A stretch of DNA of 64,000 nt from an uncultured Tropicimonas sp. (GTDB lineage Bacteria > Pseudomonadota > Alphaproteobacteria > Rhodobacterales > Rhodobacteraceae): contig CANMIP010000009.1 of assembly GCA_947497945.1 (NCBI GenBank), positions 120,438 through 184,437 on the forward strand, given 5' to 3'. A program made the translations under genes and the position numbers. This document shows, one piece after another, positions 33,838 to 42,992 of the stretch (positions within the stretch are counted from its first letter, which is position 1; each line of letters opens with the position of its first letter). Below the pieces are notes generated by a model that was not told the DNA's origin, did no database searches, and saw nothing but the letters and a program-made list of their open reading frames with translations.

Positions 33838-35556
33838 ATGCGCCGCGCCCTGCTGCAGGTTTGCCGCAGGTCTTCCCGGGAGGTTGCCTTGCACCGCGCC
33901 TTGATCGCCCTTTTGCTGTTCGCAACCGTCGCGCAGGCCGCGCCGCCGAATATCGGCCCGGAGCTTGGCGCCGCGTCGCGTTTCGGCCAGACGGAGCGGC
34001 CGGATCTGCTGGAGGCGGCGCTGGCCAACGGTATCCGCAGCTTGCGCGACGAGATCTACTGGGAGCGGGTCGAGCAGGGTCCGGGAGTATTCCGGTTCGA
34101 TCAGCCGATGACGGCCTGGCCCGGGCCGCTTGGCGCCGGCGGCGGGGAGGCCAGCCTGATCGTGAACCACCGCCACGCGGATTATGATGGCGGCACCACG
34201 CCGTTCAGCGCCGGGGCGATGCGCGCGCAGGCCGGTTTCGCCGCGGCCGCGCTGGCAGAGTTTCCGGCGCTGGAGGCGGTGGAGATCGGCAACGAGGTCA
34301 ACAGTCCGAACTTTCTGGAAGGACCGGTGCGCGATGCCGGGCTGGAGGCGCGCGCGGGCTATCATGTGTCCCAACTTGCCGCGGTTCGCGAGGCTGTCGC
34401 GGGGACGGGCGCGCGGGTGCTCGGCGGTGGCGTGCACTCGATCCCGCTTGGCTATCTCGCGCATGTCGTTGCGGCTGGCGGCGCGGAGCTGATGGATTCG
34501 CTTGCGTTGCATCCCTATGACACGCCGCCCGAGAGTTTCCCCGCCCAGATCGCCGAGCTGCGTCGGATGCCCGCCTTCGCCGATATGCCGGTCGAGGTGA
34601 CCGAGTTCGGCCTGACCGACGCCGCCGCCGCGCCGGGCTACCTGATGCGGTATTACTGCGCGATGGCCCTGTCCGGCGTCAGCCATGCGGTCTGGTATCC
34701 GCTGGCCGATCGCGGCGACGGGCTGGCGCCGCTCCTTACCGCAGAGGGCGAGATCACCCCGGTCGGGCGGACGTTCAAGCTGCTGCAGCGGGAGTTGCAG
34801 GGGCGCCCCGCGCGCGATGCCTCTCCCGACCCGTTCACCCGTGCCTGCATCTTTGGCGACCAGCATTTGCTGATCTGGGGCGCCGCGCGCAGCCTGGATC
34901 TCGCGCAGGGCCTTGTCGCATTCGGTCCGGACGGGCTGCCACGCCTTGCCGGACCGCTCGCACTCTCCGAAGAGGTTCCGCTGCTCATCCGATCGACCCG
35001 GGCCCCGATCTCGGTGGAGATGCTGGGGCTTGGCCCGCAATCCGTGCTGGCGGACAGTTTCCTGCAATTCGGCTACCCGAAAGGCAGGAAGCTGCGCAGC
35101 CCCGGCGACGGATTCGAGCGGTTTGGCAAGCGGGATGGCACGATCCATCCCCTGGTCACGAAACCGGGGCAGGAGCGTGATGGTGTTCCCTGGGTGCCCT
35201 ATCGGGCGGCGGAGTATGATGGCGGGTTGAGGCTCTTGCCCGATATGCTGCTTCCGGCGGGCGATGCGGCGATGCCCTTCGAGATGGTGCATGCCTACGT
35301 TGCGCATGAGCCGATGCCTGTTCTGCTTGAGGTGTCGCTCTCGCCGTCCGCGCGCAGCTCCGATGGTGTCGGCCTGGCGATCGCGCTGGACGGTGTGGTG
35401 CTGCTGGAGGAGGTGGTGACCGCCCCGCAGGCAATCACGCTCGGACCACTGGAACTTGCACGCGGTGCGCGGCTGGAAATTGCGGTCGGTCCGGAAGAAA
35501 TCGCCGACGGGGATGACAGCCGCTACCGTTTTCGCGTCCTGCACCGGCGGGACTGA
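33838..35556 (+). CDS. Secreted clan GH-A glycosidase-like protein, polysaccharide locus
   Basis: A 572-residue protein with a signal peptide (HRALIALLLFATVAQAAPP). A TIM-barrel glycosidase fold is suggested by IRSLRDEIYWERVEQGPGVFRFD (early barrel), VEIGNEVN at about residue 155 (Asn-Glu, acid/base of clan GH-A) and VEVTEFGLT at about residue 258 (nucleophile Glu); SLALHPY and HAVWYPLAD also fit. The C-terminal 200 residues look like beta-sandwich modules. It may trim or degrade the polysaccharide in the periplasm, as hydrolases in EPS loci often do. The start is ATG at 33838; a TTG at 33889 behind GGGAGG is an alternative that begins right at the signal peptide. Family number not assigned. 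Confidence 0.7.
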   Translation: MRRALLQVCRRSSREVALHRALIALLLFATVAQAAPPNIGPELGAASRFGQTERPDLLEAALANGIRSLRDEIYWERVEQGPGVFRFDQPMTAWPGPLGAGGGEASLIVNHRHADYDGGTTPFSAGAMRAQAGFAAAALAEFPALEAVEIGNEVNSPNFLEGPVRDAGLEARAGYHVSQLAAVREAVAGTGARVLGGGVHSIPLGYLAHVVAAGGAELMDSLALHPYDTPPESFPAQIAELRRMPAFADMPVEVTEFGLTDAAAAPGYLMRYYCAMALSGVSHAVWYPLADRGDGLAPLLTAEGEITPVGRTFKLLQRELQGRPARDASPDPFTRACIFGDQHLLIWGAARSLDLAQGLVAFGPDGLPRLAGPLALSEEVPLLIRSTRAPISVEMLGLGPQSVLADSFLQFGYPKGRKLRSPGDGFERFGKRDGTIHPLVTKPGQERDGVPWVPYRAAEYDGGLRLLPDMLLPAGDAAMPFEMVHAYVAHEPMPVLLEVSLSPSARSSDGVGLAIALDGVVLLEEVVTAPQAITLGPLELARGARLEIAVGPEEIADGDDSRYRFRVLHRRD

Positions 35557-36293
35557 AGGCAGGGACCGCCGTTTCGGGCTTCCTCGCCTCCGGTCTGCGC
35601 GATGACGCGAAACCTGCGAGGATCTGCCACGGCGACGATCCTGGTCATGGCGGTTTTTGGCAGGCGGCCTTTCATGGTCTGAGCGAAGAAATGAGGGGCG
35701 AGGTGCGGGCCGTGGGCATGCTCTCTTCGGGATGCCGGGAAGGGGATGCGTCGAATTTGCGGTCGCCAAACTCAAGAGAGGCTTTCAACCGGCATGCCGC
35801 ACCTTGCACGGTTGGTGTTTTCGAACAGGTTTGGCGCCAGGCCTCAGACGGACATGTTCCCTCCCTTCGCTGCGACGGAGGCGGCTGGTCGGTCGGGCTT
35901 CGTCGGCAGCACCAACCGTCCTCGCTCCGCGCAGTCCCGAATGGGAGGGGGAGGTTTTGGGGGCGCGGATCACGGGGTCCGCCCCTGACTGGCCCTGCTG
36001 TCGAACGCCGTCATACAGGACCTGATATTCCGCGCCCGGCCCAACCGCCGCCTGGAGCGAGCGGCCGGGGAAAGGTCAGGAGGGTTTGGCTAGCCGGTCA
36101 TTCGCTGTCCGATCAAGGGGAGCTTGCCGGTTTTCGTTGTCCGAAACGGCCTCCGGCCCGCCGGTCCGTATCTGTCGCCGGGCATCTCCCAAGAGCCACC
36201 CGAGGCGCGCCGGAAACGCTGTGTCCGCCATTGGGGGCTTTGGACCCTGGCCGGCTTGCTGTAAGCGAAGAACGGGTTTGAGAGGTGCCGTTC
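35557..36293. other. 737-bp stretch without a recognised gene
   Basis: Between the glycosidase-like gene and the GT4 gene. The longest open frame (35691-36281, +) gives a low-quality Arg/Pro/Ser-rich peptide with no domain, and the reverse frames are no better. No RNA gene, repeat or mobile-element end is seen. It may be decayed sequence. Confidence 0.55.
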
Positions 36294-37517
36294 ATGACGC
36301 TCGAGAGGGTGGTTGTCATCAATGATACCAGCGTCGCGCAGGGCGGGACGGCCGTGCTGGCATTGAAATCGGTTCGGCAGCTTGCAGCGTCGGGCGTTCC
36401 GGTCACCTTTGTCTGTGGCGATGACGGCAAGCCGGTCGAGGGGGCGGAAACGACCGTTTCGCTTGGCCACAGGAGCTTGCTGGAGATGTCGCGCGGCGAG
36501 GCGCTGCGCAAGGGGATCTTCAATGACCGGGCGCGCGAGATGCTCGCGCGCTGGATCGAAGACTACGACACGCCCGGCACTGTCTACCACCTGCATGCCT
36601 GGTCCCAGATCCTCTCGCCCGCGATCTTTGCGGCGCTGCGCCCGGTCGCGCCGCGCGTGGTGGTGCATTGCCATGACTTCTTCATCGTCTGCCCCAACGG
36701 CGTTTTCATGGATTTCGGCCGGGATGACGTCTGTTCCCGCAAGCCAATGGGGGCGGGCTGCCTGCTGGCGGGCTGTGACAAGCGCTCGCGGTTGCAGAAG
36801 GCCTGGCGGGTGGCGCGCCATATCAGGATGCGCACCGCCTTCGACCAGCGGCTGGACTGGGGCGCGGTGGCGATGAGCCACCCGGCGATGGCGCCTTTCC
36901 TGCTGTCGGGCGGAATCCCTGAACAGCGCCTTGTCGAGCTGCGCAACCCGGCCACGCCCTATTGTGCCGAAAGGGTGCGGGCGGAGGACAATGCGGGGGT
37001 TCTCTATGTCGGGCGGGTCGAAATCGAGAAGGGCGTGCGGCGGTTGGCCCGGGCGACCGCCGAGATCGGCGTGCCGCTGACGGTTGTCGGCGATGGCGCG
37101 GTTCGTGGCGAACTGGAGCAGGCCTTTCCCGCGGTCGAGTTCCTCGGTTGGATGAACCCGGAGGAGATCGGTGCGATCGCGCGGCGCTTCCGGGCGCTGG
37201 CCATGCCGTCGCGGATGCGGGAGACCTTCGGGCTGGTCGCGGCCGAGGCTTCGGCGAGCGGGTTGCCGGTGATCGTCTCGGACATGGCGTTGATCGCAGA
37301 CGAGGTCGAGGCGCGCGGGCTCGGCTGGAAGTATCGCGCCAATGAAGAGGCGGACCTTCTGAGGGTGCTTGCCGCTTTGCGGGACACGCCCGCGTCGGAG
37401 ATCCGCGCCATCAGCGAGCGCGGCCATTCCGGCTCTGCGGCCCTGGCCCTGACGCCGGATGTCTGGGGGCACGCGTTGCTTGGCCTTTACGAACGCCTTC
37501 TCGCCAGGATCGCCTGA
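36294..37517 (+). CDS. Glycosyltransferase family 4
   Basis: A 407-residue GT-B glycosyltransferase. The N-terminal part begins VVVINDTSVAQGGTAVLAL and contains TVYHLHAWSQILSPA and VVHCHDFFIVCPNG with a Cys-rich segment (about residues 145-165: VCSRKPMGAGCLLAGC). The donor domain has GVLYVGRVEIEKGVRRLA, VVGDGAVRGELE and MRETFGLVAAEASASGLPV (E-x7-E). The ATG at 36294 is preceded by GAGAGG at good spacing; a GTG at 36285 is also in frame. It stands apart from the main polysaccharide operon but is probably part of that locus. Confidence 0.85.
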   Translation: MTLERVVVINDTSVAQGGTAVLALKSVRQLAASGVPVTFVCGDDGKPVEGAETTVSLGHRSLLEMSRGEALRKGIFNDRAREMLARWIEDYDTPGTVYHLHAWSQILSPAIFAALRPVAPRVVVHCHDFFIVCPNGVFMDFGRDDVCSRKPMGAGCLLAGCDKRSRLQKAWRVARHIRMRTAFDQRLDWGAVAMSHPAMAPFLLSGGIPEQRLVELRNPATPYCAERVRAEDNAGVLYVGRVEIEKGVRRLARATAEIGVPLTVVGDGAVRGELEQAFPAVEFLGWMNPEEIGAIARRFRALAMPSRMRETFGLVAAEASASGLPVIVSDMALIADEVEARGLGWKYRANEEADLLRVLAALRDTPASEIRAISERGHSGSAALALTPDVWGHALLGLYERLLARIA

Positions 37518-37556
37518 CAGCGCGGCCAATCCGGCATTCCAGGTTTCATGACAGAA

Positions 37557-37586
37557 GGAAGCCGGCAGCAAGCACTGCCGGCTTCC
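37557..37586. terminator. Bidirectional hairpin between convergent genes
   Basis: A 12-bp perfect stem (GGAAGCCGGCAG / CTGCCGGCTTCC) with a 6-base loop lies between the GT4 stop (37517) and the fasciclin-RTX stop (37616), which converge here. Confidence 0.65.
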
Positions 37587-37615
37587 CTGCCTGTTGGCAA
37601 GAAAAACCTGTCGGA

Positions 37616-38797
37616 TCAGGCAATCAGGTCTTCCGCAAAGATGAAGTCGTTTTCGTCCAGCTGGTAATCGCGCGTTCCGAACAGAAGAACGCTGTCGCCA
37701 TCTTCAAGATGGATCCGGGAGCCGAAAAACACTCCGTCGATCTGGTCTTCGATATCGGAGTAATTGTCGATCCCTTCGTATTCCGACAGGTCGATCTTGT
37801 CGACGCCGTCCCGGAAGAAGAAGATGATGTCATCATCGCTGCCATTCTTGAAAACGAACGTGTCGCGTCCGCCGCCACCGAGCATCCGGTCGTCGCCTGC
37901 GCCGCCCTCGATGATATCATCGCCGTGACCGCCATAGATCTTGTCGCGCCCGGCTCCGCCGTTCATGATGTCGGCGCCGCCGCCACCGGACATCCAGTCG
38001 TTCCCGGTGCCGCCGTCCATGGTGTCCATGCCGCCGCCGCCGAAAATCTTGTCGTTTCCATCTTCACCGATCAGGATGTCGTTGCCGCGCGCCCCCGATA
38101 TCCAGTCGTTTCCGGAGCCGCCGATCGCGACATCGTCGCCAGAACCGGCATGGATGACGTCGTCTCCGCCATTGCCATCAATGAAATCATTGCCGCCCCA
38201 GGTGCGGTAGGTATCGCCGTCATTGTCGCCGATGATGAAATCGGTTCCGGGCTGCGACAGGATCGAGCTAACGGACAGGGGAAGCAGAACGCCGTCAAGG
38301 ACGTGGATGATGCCATTGCCGCCATCGACGTCGAAGCCAATCAGGTTCGGATCGGGCAACCCGGGATCAAGATCGACGAGACCGGGCGCCGTCAGATCGA
38401 GTGTCACGCTGCCGCCCTGCAGCGTCGCGATCGATGCGCCATCGCCGAGCCCGGCCACGGCTGCCAGATCGAACGCACCGGAGTCCAGAACGTGATAGGT
38501 CAAAACGCTCTGCAGAAGCGGAATCGGATCGCCTCCGCCGAGCAATGTGAGCGCATCGACAATGTACCCGAGCGAGCCACCCTCATCCGAGCCGCCATAG
38601 CCAAGAGTCTGGGCGAGCCCGATGAAGGCATCGTCGTTCGGGGCAAATACCGTGAACGCGACGTCTTCGTTGCTCAGCGCCGGAGCGAGCCCCGCCGTCA
38701 GGACGGCCTCCCGCAGCAGATCGAAATCCGCTCCATTGGTGTCAGTCGTTCCCGGCGCTCCGCTGATGTCCACGACCGTGTTTACGATATTTGTCAT
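37616..38797 (-). CDS. Fasciclin domain fused to RTX calcium-binding repeats, probably secreted by a type I system
   Basis: A 393-residue protein. I chose the ATG at 38797 because GGAGG lies 7 bases before it; the frame is open to 38905. Residues about 5-170 form a FAS1 (fasciclin) domain: AFTVFAPNDDAFI and SVLTYHVLDSG are its H1/H2 motifs and GGNGIIHVLDGVLLP its end. Residues about 195-310 carry RTX nonapeptides of the GGxGxDxxx type (GGNGGDDVI, GGSGNDWIS, GGAGRDKIY, GGAGDDRML), which bind calcium. There is no signal peptide, and RTX proteins usually leave by a type I secretion system through a C-terminal signal. Likely an extracellular adhesion or matrix protein; the nearby polysaccharide locus fits this. 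Confidence 0.85.
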   Translation of the reverse strand: MTNIVNTVVDISGAPGTTDTNGADFDLLREAVLTAGLAPALSNEDVAFTVFAPNDDAFIGLAQTLGYGGSDEGGSLGYIVDALTLLGGGDPIPLLQSVLTYHVLDSGAFDLAAVAGLGDGASIATLQGGSVTLDLTAPGLVDLDPGLPDPNLIGFDVDGGNGIIHVLDGVLLPLSVSSILSQPGTDFIIGDNDGDTYRTWGGNDFIDGNGGDDVIHAGSGDDVAIGGSGNDWISGARGNDILIGEDGNDKIFGGGGMDTMDGGTGNDWMSGGGGADIMNGGAGRDKIYGGHGDDIIEGGAGDDRMLGGGGRDTFVFKNGSDDDIIFFFRDGVDKIDLSEYEGIDNYSDIEDQIDGVFFGSRIHLEDGDSVLLFGTRDYQLDENDFIFAEDLIA

Positions 38798-39309
38798 TTG
38801 ATCCTCCGTCTCGCATTTTTCCAGCAGTCCGAATTCAACCAGGTCGGTCGCGACAGCGCCGAATGAACTCATGAACGGGGTTTGGTTTTCATTTTCGAAC
38901 TGCACGAATTACGCCACGCCAGAGAATGTGGATCACACCTCCCGCAGTTTTTTCGAGATCGGGCGATGTGAAATCTGCGAGGCGGTCGTCGAGGCCGAGA
39001 CGCCCCGGGCTCCGGGACGTGTTCGTGCGGCTTTGAAAGGGGCGCAACCAAACCCTTTGTCCAAAAAGAGAATTTCGAAAAATTCCGGGAGCGCGGCTGG
39101 TGTGCGGGTCCGACGTTCTCGAACGTTGGGGGAAGGGGCAAGCTCGGCTGGGCACCGTTCCTGCATCCGGGCGTTAACGAGAATGTGTTCTTCGCGTGAT
39201 CGTGTCACTGCGGCCCCGATCGCATGAACGGCGCTTCCGCCGAACGAGTGTCGTTCGGCGGTGCATCCTTGGCGGAGCTATCTTGCGGGTGTGCGTTTCC
39301 GCGACCGGG
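38798..39309. other. 512-bp intergenic region, upstream of fasciclin-RTX and downstream of ychF
   Basis: Both flanking genes are on the minus strand. No gene is supported. It holds the hairpin at 39238-39260 and somewhat AT-rich DNA near 38880-38960 and 39050-39090 that may contain the fasciclin-RTX promoter. Confidence 0.5.
39238..39260 (-). terminator. Hairpin downstream of ychF
   Basis: A perfect 10-bp stem (CGCCGAACGA / TCGTTCGGCG) with a 3-base loop, about 50 bases after the ychF stop in the direction of transcription. No U-tract, so termination is only likely. Confidence 0.45.
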
Positions 39310-40407
39310 TCAGGCGTTGAAGAGGAAATGCATGACGTCGCCGTCCTGCACGATATAGCTTTTGCCTTCGACCCGCATCTTGCCGGCCTCCTTGGCGCCG
39401 GTCTCGCCGCCGCAGGCGACGTAATCCTCGTAGGCGATGGTCTCGGCGCGGATGAAACCGCGTTCGAAATCGCCATGGATGACGCCGGCCGCCTTGGGGG
39501 CGCTGTCGCCCTGGTGGATGGTCCAGGCGCGGGCCTCTTTTGGGCCGGCGGTAAAATAGGTCTGAAGGCCGAGCAGGTCATGGCCGACACGGATCAACCG
39601 GTCGAGCCCGGCCTCTTCCAGCCCCAGTTCGGCAAGGAACATCTCGGCCTCTTCGGGGTCGAGCTGGGAGATCTCTTCCTCGATCTTGGCAGAGATCACG
39701 ACCGCAGCCGCACCCTGTTCGGCGGCCATCTTCGCGACAGCTTTCGAATGCTCGTTGCCCTCGGCGGCCTCGTCCTCGGCGACATTGCAGACATAGAGGA
39801 TCTTCTTGGTGGTCAGGAGCTGGAGCATCTCCCAGGCCTTGGCGTCCTCGGCGTCCACCTCGATGGTGCGCGCGGGCTGGCCGTTCTCCAGCGCCGCAAG
39901 GGCGGCCCGGAGCAGGCGGTCCTGCTGCTGCGCCTCCTTGTCATTGCCCTTGAGCTTGCGCACGAGTCCCTGAAGCCGCTTTTCGATGCTCTCCATGTCG
40001 GCCAGCATCAGCTCGGTTTCGATGGTTTCGGCATCCTCGACCGGGTTCACCCGCCCGTCGACATGGGTCACGTCACCATCCTCGAAGCAGCGCAGCACAT
40101 GGGCGATGGCGTCGCATTCGCGGATATTGGCGAGGAACTGGTTGCCGAGGCCCTCGCCCTTGGAAGCGCCCTTCACCAGTCCGGCAATATCGACGAAGGT
40201 CATCCGGGTCGGGATGATCTGCTTGGAGCCGGCGATCTCTGCGAGCTTGTCCAGCCGCGGATCGGGAACGGCCACCTCGCCGACATTCGGTTCGATGGTG
40301 CAGAAGGGGAAGTTCGCGGCCTGCGCGGCGGCGGTTCTGGTCAGGGCGTTGAAGAGCGTGGATTTGCCGACATTCGGCAGGCCCACGATGCCGGTCTTGA
40401 AACCCAT
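39310..40407 (-). CDS. ychF: Ribosome-associated ATPase YchF (Obg family)
   Basis: A 365-residue P-loop protein (E. coli YchF is 363). Motifs: [14 protein letters not shown] at residues about 8-21, switch regions [23 protein letters not shown], and NVAEDE in place of NKxD, the change that gives YchF its ATP preference. A coiled-coil insert lies at about 130-180 and a TGS domain at the C-terminus ([14 protein letters not shown] ... [11 protein letters not shown]). The ATG at 40407 follows AAGGAG; the upstream extension to 40464 is Arg-rich and unlikely. Conserved translation/stress factor. Confidence 0.95.
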   Translation of the reverse strand: MGFKTGIVGLPNVGKSTLFNALTRTAAAQAANFPFCTIEPNVGEVAVPDPRLDKLAEIAGSKQIIPTRMTFVDIAGLVKGASKGEGLGNQFLANIRECDAIAHVLRCFEDGDVTHVDGRVNPVEDAETIETELMLADMESIEKRLQGLVRKLKGNDKEAQQQDRLLRAALAALENGQPARTIEVDAEDAKAWEMLQLLTTKKILYVCNVAEDEAAEGNEHSKAVAKMAAEQGAAAVVISAKIEEEISQLDPEEAEMFLAELGLEEAGLDRLIRVGHDLLGLQTYFTAGPKEARAWTIHQGDSAPKAAGVIHGDFERGFIRAETIAYEDYVACGGETGAKEAGKMRVEGKSYIVQDGDVMHFLFNA

Positions 40408-40542
40408 TTCGGTCTCCTTGGAATGCTTTGGGCGGCACCTAGCGCGGCGCGGGCGCGCGCGCAAGGCGTTGGACCTGTCGGAATCGTGTTACACTGCGCG
40501 CTGTAGCCTGTGTCGACAGGTGTTTTGTTCAGGAGACGCGCG

Positions 40543-40953
40543 ATGACCCCGACCCCTTACGTGATGTTCAAGGACGGCCAGTGCCGGGAGGCGATGGATT
40601 TCTACGCCGGGCTTTTCGGCGGCGAGGTGGCGACGATGATGACCTTCGCCGAGGGACCGATGGAGATGCCGGCGGAGAAGGCCGGTTGGGTCATGCATTC
40701 AACGCTTTCCTTTCTCGGCGGCGCGCTGATGGGCAGCGATGACATGGGGCAGTACCAGGCGATGGCGGGCTGCTCGATTTCGGTGGATGCCGAGGATTTC
40801 GCGGGTGCGGAGGCATGGTTCAACGCGCTGGCTGAGGGCGGGCAGGTGACGATGCCCTTCGCCGCGACCTTCTTCAGCCCCGGTTTCGGAACCGTGACGG
40901 ATCGGTTCGGGATCAACTGGATGGTTGGCGTCTATGAGGCGCCAGAGGGCTAG
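40543..40953 (+). CDS. VOC-family (PhnB-like glyoxalase fold) protein
   Basis: A 136-residue single-domain protein. [26 protein letters not shown] is the PhnB/VOC start, [15 protein letters not shown] the middle, and [21 protein letters not shown] the end of the fold. The metal-binding residues of true glyoxalases are not evident. The ATG at 40543 follows AGGAGA. Function unknown beyond the fold; it is divergent from ychF. Confidence 0.8.
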   Translation: MTPTPYVMFKDGQCREAMDFYAGLFGGEVATMMTFAEGPMEMPAEKAGWVMHSTLSFLGGALMGSDDMGQYQAMAGCSISVDAEDFAGAEAWFNALAEGGQVTMPFAATFFSPGFGTVTDRFGINWMVGVYEAPEG

Positions 40954-41411
40954 CACGGCGTTATTGGAGGGGCGCGTTGCCCGCTGTGAGTCGTGAGTGG
41001 ACAGCGGAGCGGAGCGTGTGTGGGCACGGAAACAAGCCGAAGGCGCCGTGCCAGCGCCGGACCGTCCCGGCGGTCTGGCGCTTTGCCAAACTTGTGCAAC
41101 GTTGTGAGCTTCTTCGGATTTGGCAGGGATAAAATGCCCTGTTCAACTGTTGTGGCGCCAGCCCACGGTCCGACGCTGGCACGGCGCTGGTTGCTCCTGT
41201 TTGCGAGCGCGGAAAACGGCCGCTCCGTCCGCAAGACAGCCGATGCCTTCATGCCCATTCCCTCCTGCGAAAAGACCGCGCGGCAGTCGCTTCTTGCCTT
41301 GGCGCTGCGCCGCGAGGCGGTGATTATGCTGACAGATGGAGCCGGGCGCGTCTCTGGCTCCGGCAACACGCCGCCGGCCCCGCGCCGCTGGCCACGAATG
41401 GGAGCAATACC
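40954..41411. other. 458-bp stretch without a recognised gene, with a 14-bp inverted repeat
   Basis: No coding frame with domain support. A 14-bp perfect inverted repeat (GCGCCGTGCCAGCG at 41043-41056 and its complement at 41174-41187) brackets a relatively AT-rich core (41090-41150). The core may be a promoter or a folded leader for the GH43 gene; no sugar-regulator operator was identified. Confidence 0.45.
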
Positions 41412-42992
41412 ATGGTCTCCAACCCGATCCTGCCGGGCTTTCACCCCGACCCCTCGCTCTGCAAGGCCGGGGACACCTGGTATATCGCGACCTCGACCTT
41501 CGAATGGTATCCCGGCGTCGAGATCAACGCATCGACGAACCTCACCGACTGGGAGCTTGTCGCCCGCCCGCTCGACCGCGCCGCGCTGCTCGACATGCGC
41601 GGCAATCCGGACAATTGCGGCGTCTGGGCGCCGGCGCTGTCATACGCCGACGGGCTGTTCTGGCTGATCTATACTGATGTGAAGCGCTTCGACGGCAGCT
41701 ACAAGGACGCACATAACTACCTGACCACGGCGCCCGACATCACCGGCCCCTGGTCGGATCCGGTGGAGATGAACTCCTCCGGTTTCGACCCTTCGCTCTT
41801 TCACGATGACGATGGGCGCAAGTGGTTCGTCAACATGCAATGGGACTATCGCGGTGCCGAGGGGCCGCATCCGGGCGGGCATTTCGCCGGCATCCTGCTG
41901 CAGGAATATGACCATTCGAAACGCAAGCTCGTCGGGCCGGTAACGCGGATCTTTGACGGCTCCGAACGTGCCCTGACCGAAGCGCCGCATTTGCTCAAGC
42001 ATGACGGCAAATACGTCCTGATCACCGCCGAGGGCGGCACCGGCTATGATCACGCCGTCACCCATGCGCGCGCCGATGCGATCACCGGCCCCTATGAGCT
42101 GCACCCGCAGACCCATGTGTTGACGGCCGCCGGGAAACCGGAGGCGGGCTTGCAGCGGATCGGCCATGGCCAGCCGGCGGGCGATGTCGGCGGCTGGTGG
42201 CACAGTTTCCTCTGCGGACGCCCGCTGCCGGGATTGCGCCGCTGCCCGCTTGGCCGTGAAACCGGGATCACCCGCGCCTGGTGGGGCGAGGATGGCTGGA
42301 TGTATTGCGACGATCCGCAGGACAGCTTGCGCCCCGGCGGTTACACCGAGGAGCGCAAGGAGTATCGCTTCGACGGCGCGCTAGACCTAGATTTCCAGTG
42401 GCTGCGCACGCCAGAGGCGGACCGGATCTTCTCGACCACGGCGCGTCCGGGTCATCTGCGCCTCTTTGGCCGTGAATCCATCGGCTCCTGGTTCGAACAG
42501 GCGCTAGTGGCGCGTCGCCAGACGGGCTGGCGCTATTCGGCCGAGACGGTTCTTGCGTTCGAGCCGCGCGATTTCCAGTCCCAGGCCGGGCTGACCGCCT
42601 ATTACAACCGGCACCAGTTCCACTATCTGTTCCTGTCCCACGACGCGGCGGGAGCGCCTGTGCTCTCCATCCAGTCGTGTCCCGGGCTTTGGCCGGAAGG
42701 GAATGTCCTACGGCCGATTGGCGATGGCGTGCCCGTTCCGGATGGCCCGCTGGAGCTTGGGGTCGATGTGGATCTCGACAGGTTGCAGTTCCGCTGGCGC
42801 GCAACGGAGGGCGACTGGACGCCGATCGGGCCGGTGCTGGACGCTTCGGTCCTGTCCGACGAGGGCGGGCGCGGCGAGCATTCCAATTTCACCGGCGCCT
42901 TTGTCGGCATGGCGGCGCAGGATGCGAGCGGGCAGGGGCTGCCGGCGGATTTCGCGGCCTTCCGCTATTGGAACCGCCAGGCGGAGGCCTAG
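41412..42992 (+). CDS. xynB: Glycoside hydrolase family 43, probable xylan beta-1,4-xylosidase
   Basis: A 526-residue cytoplasmic inverting glycosidase without signal peptide, the usual length for two-domain GH43 xylosidases. The five-bladed propeller carries the catalytic acids: Asp in FHPDPS (about residue 14, base), Asp in SGFDPSLF (about residue 125, pKa modulator) and Glu in LTEAPHL (about residue 190, acid). RCPLGRETGITRAWW is typical of the XynB subgroup. The C-terminal beta-sandwich (about 330-526) closes the active site. It would split xylo-oligosaccharides taken up from plants or algae. It overlaps waaA by 4 bp tail to tail. Confidence 0.88.
   Translation: MVSNPILPGFHPDPSLCKAGDTWYIATSTFEWYPGVEINASTNLTDWELVARPLDRAALLDMRGNPDNCGVWAPALSYADGLFWLIYTDVKRFDGSYKDAHNYLTTAPDITGPWSDPVEMNSSGFDPSLFHDDDGRKWFVNMQWDYRGAEGPHPGGHFAGILLQEYDHSKRKLVGPVTRIFDGSERALTEAPHLLKHDGKYVLITAEGGTGYDHAVTHARADAITGPYELHPQTHVLTAAGKPEAGLQRIGHGQPAGDVGGWWHSFLCGRPLPGLRRCPLGRETGITRAWWGEDGWMYCDDPQDSLRPGGYTEERKEYRFDGALDLDFQWLRTPEADRIFSTTARPGHLRLFGRESIGSWFEQALVARRQTGWRYSAETVLAFEPRDFQSQAGLTAYYNRHQFHYLFLSHDAAGAPVLSIQSCPGLWPEGNVLRPIGDGVPVPDGPLELGVDVDLDRLQFRWRATEGDWTPIGPVLDASVLSDEGGRGEHSNFTGAFVGMAAQDASGQGLPADFAAFRYWNRQAEA

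Noticed and set aside
35691..36281. 196-residue open frame in the gene-poor stretch
   Set aside because: No domain, poor composition, no ribosome site; treated as non-coding.
40993..41667. 224-residue open frame running into the GH43 gene
   Set aside because: It overlaps the GH43 N-terminus in another frame, and only the GH43 frame has family motifs.
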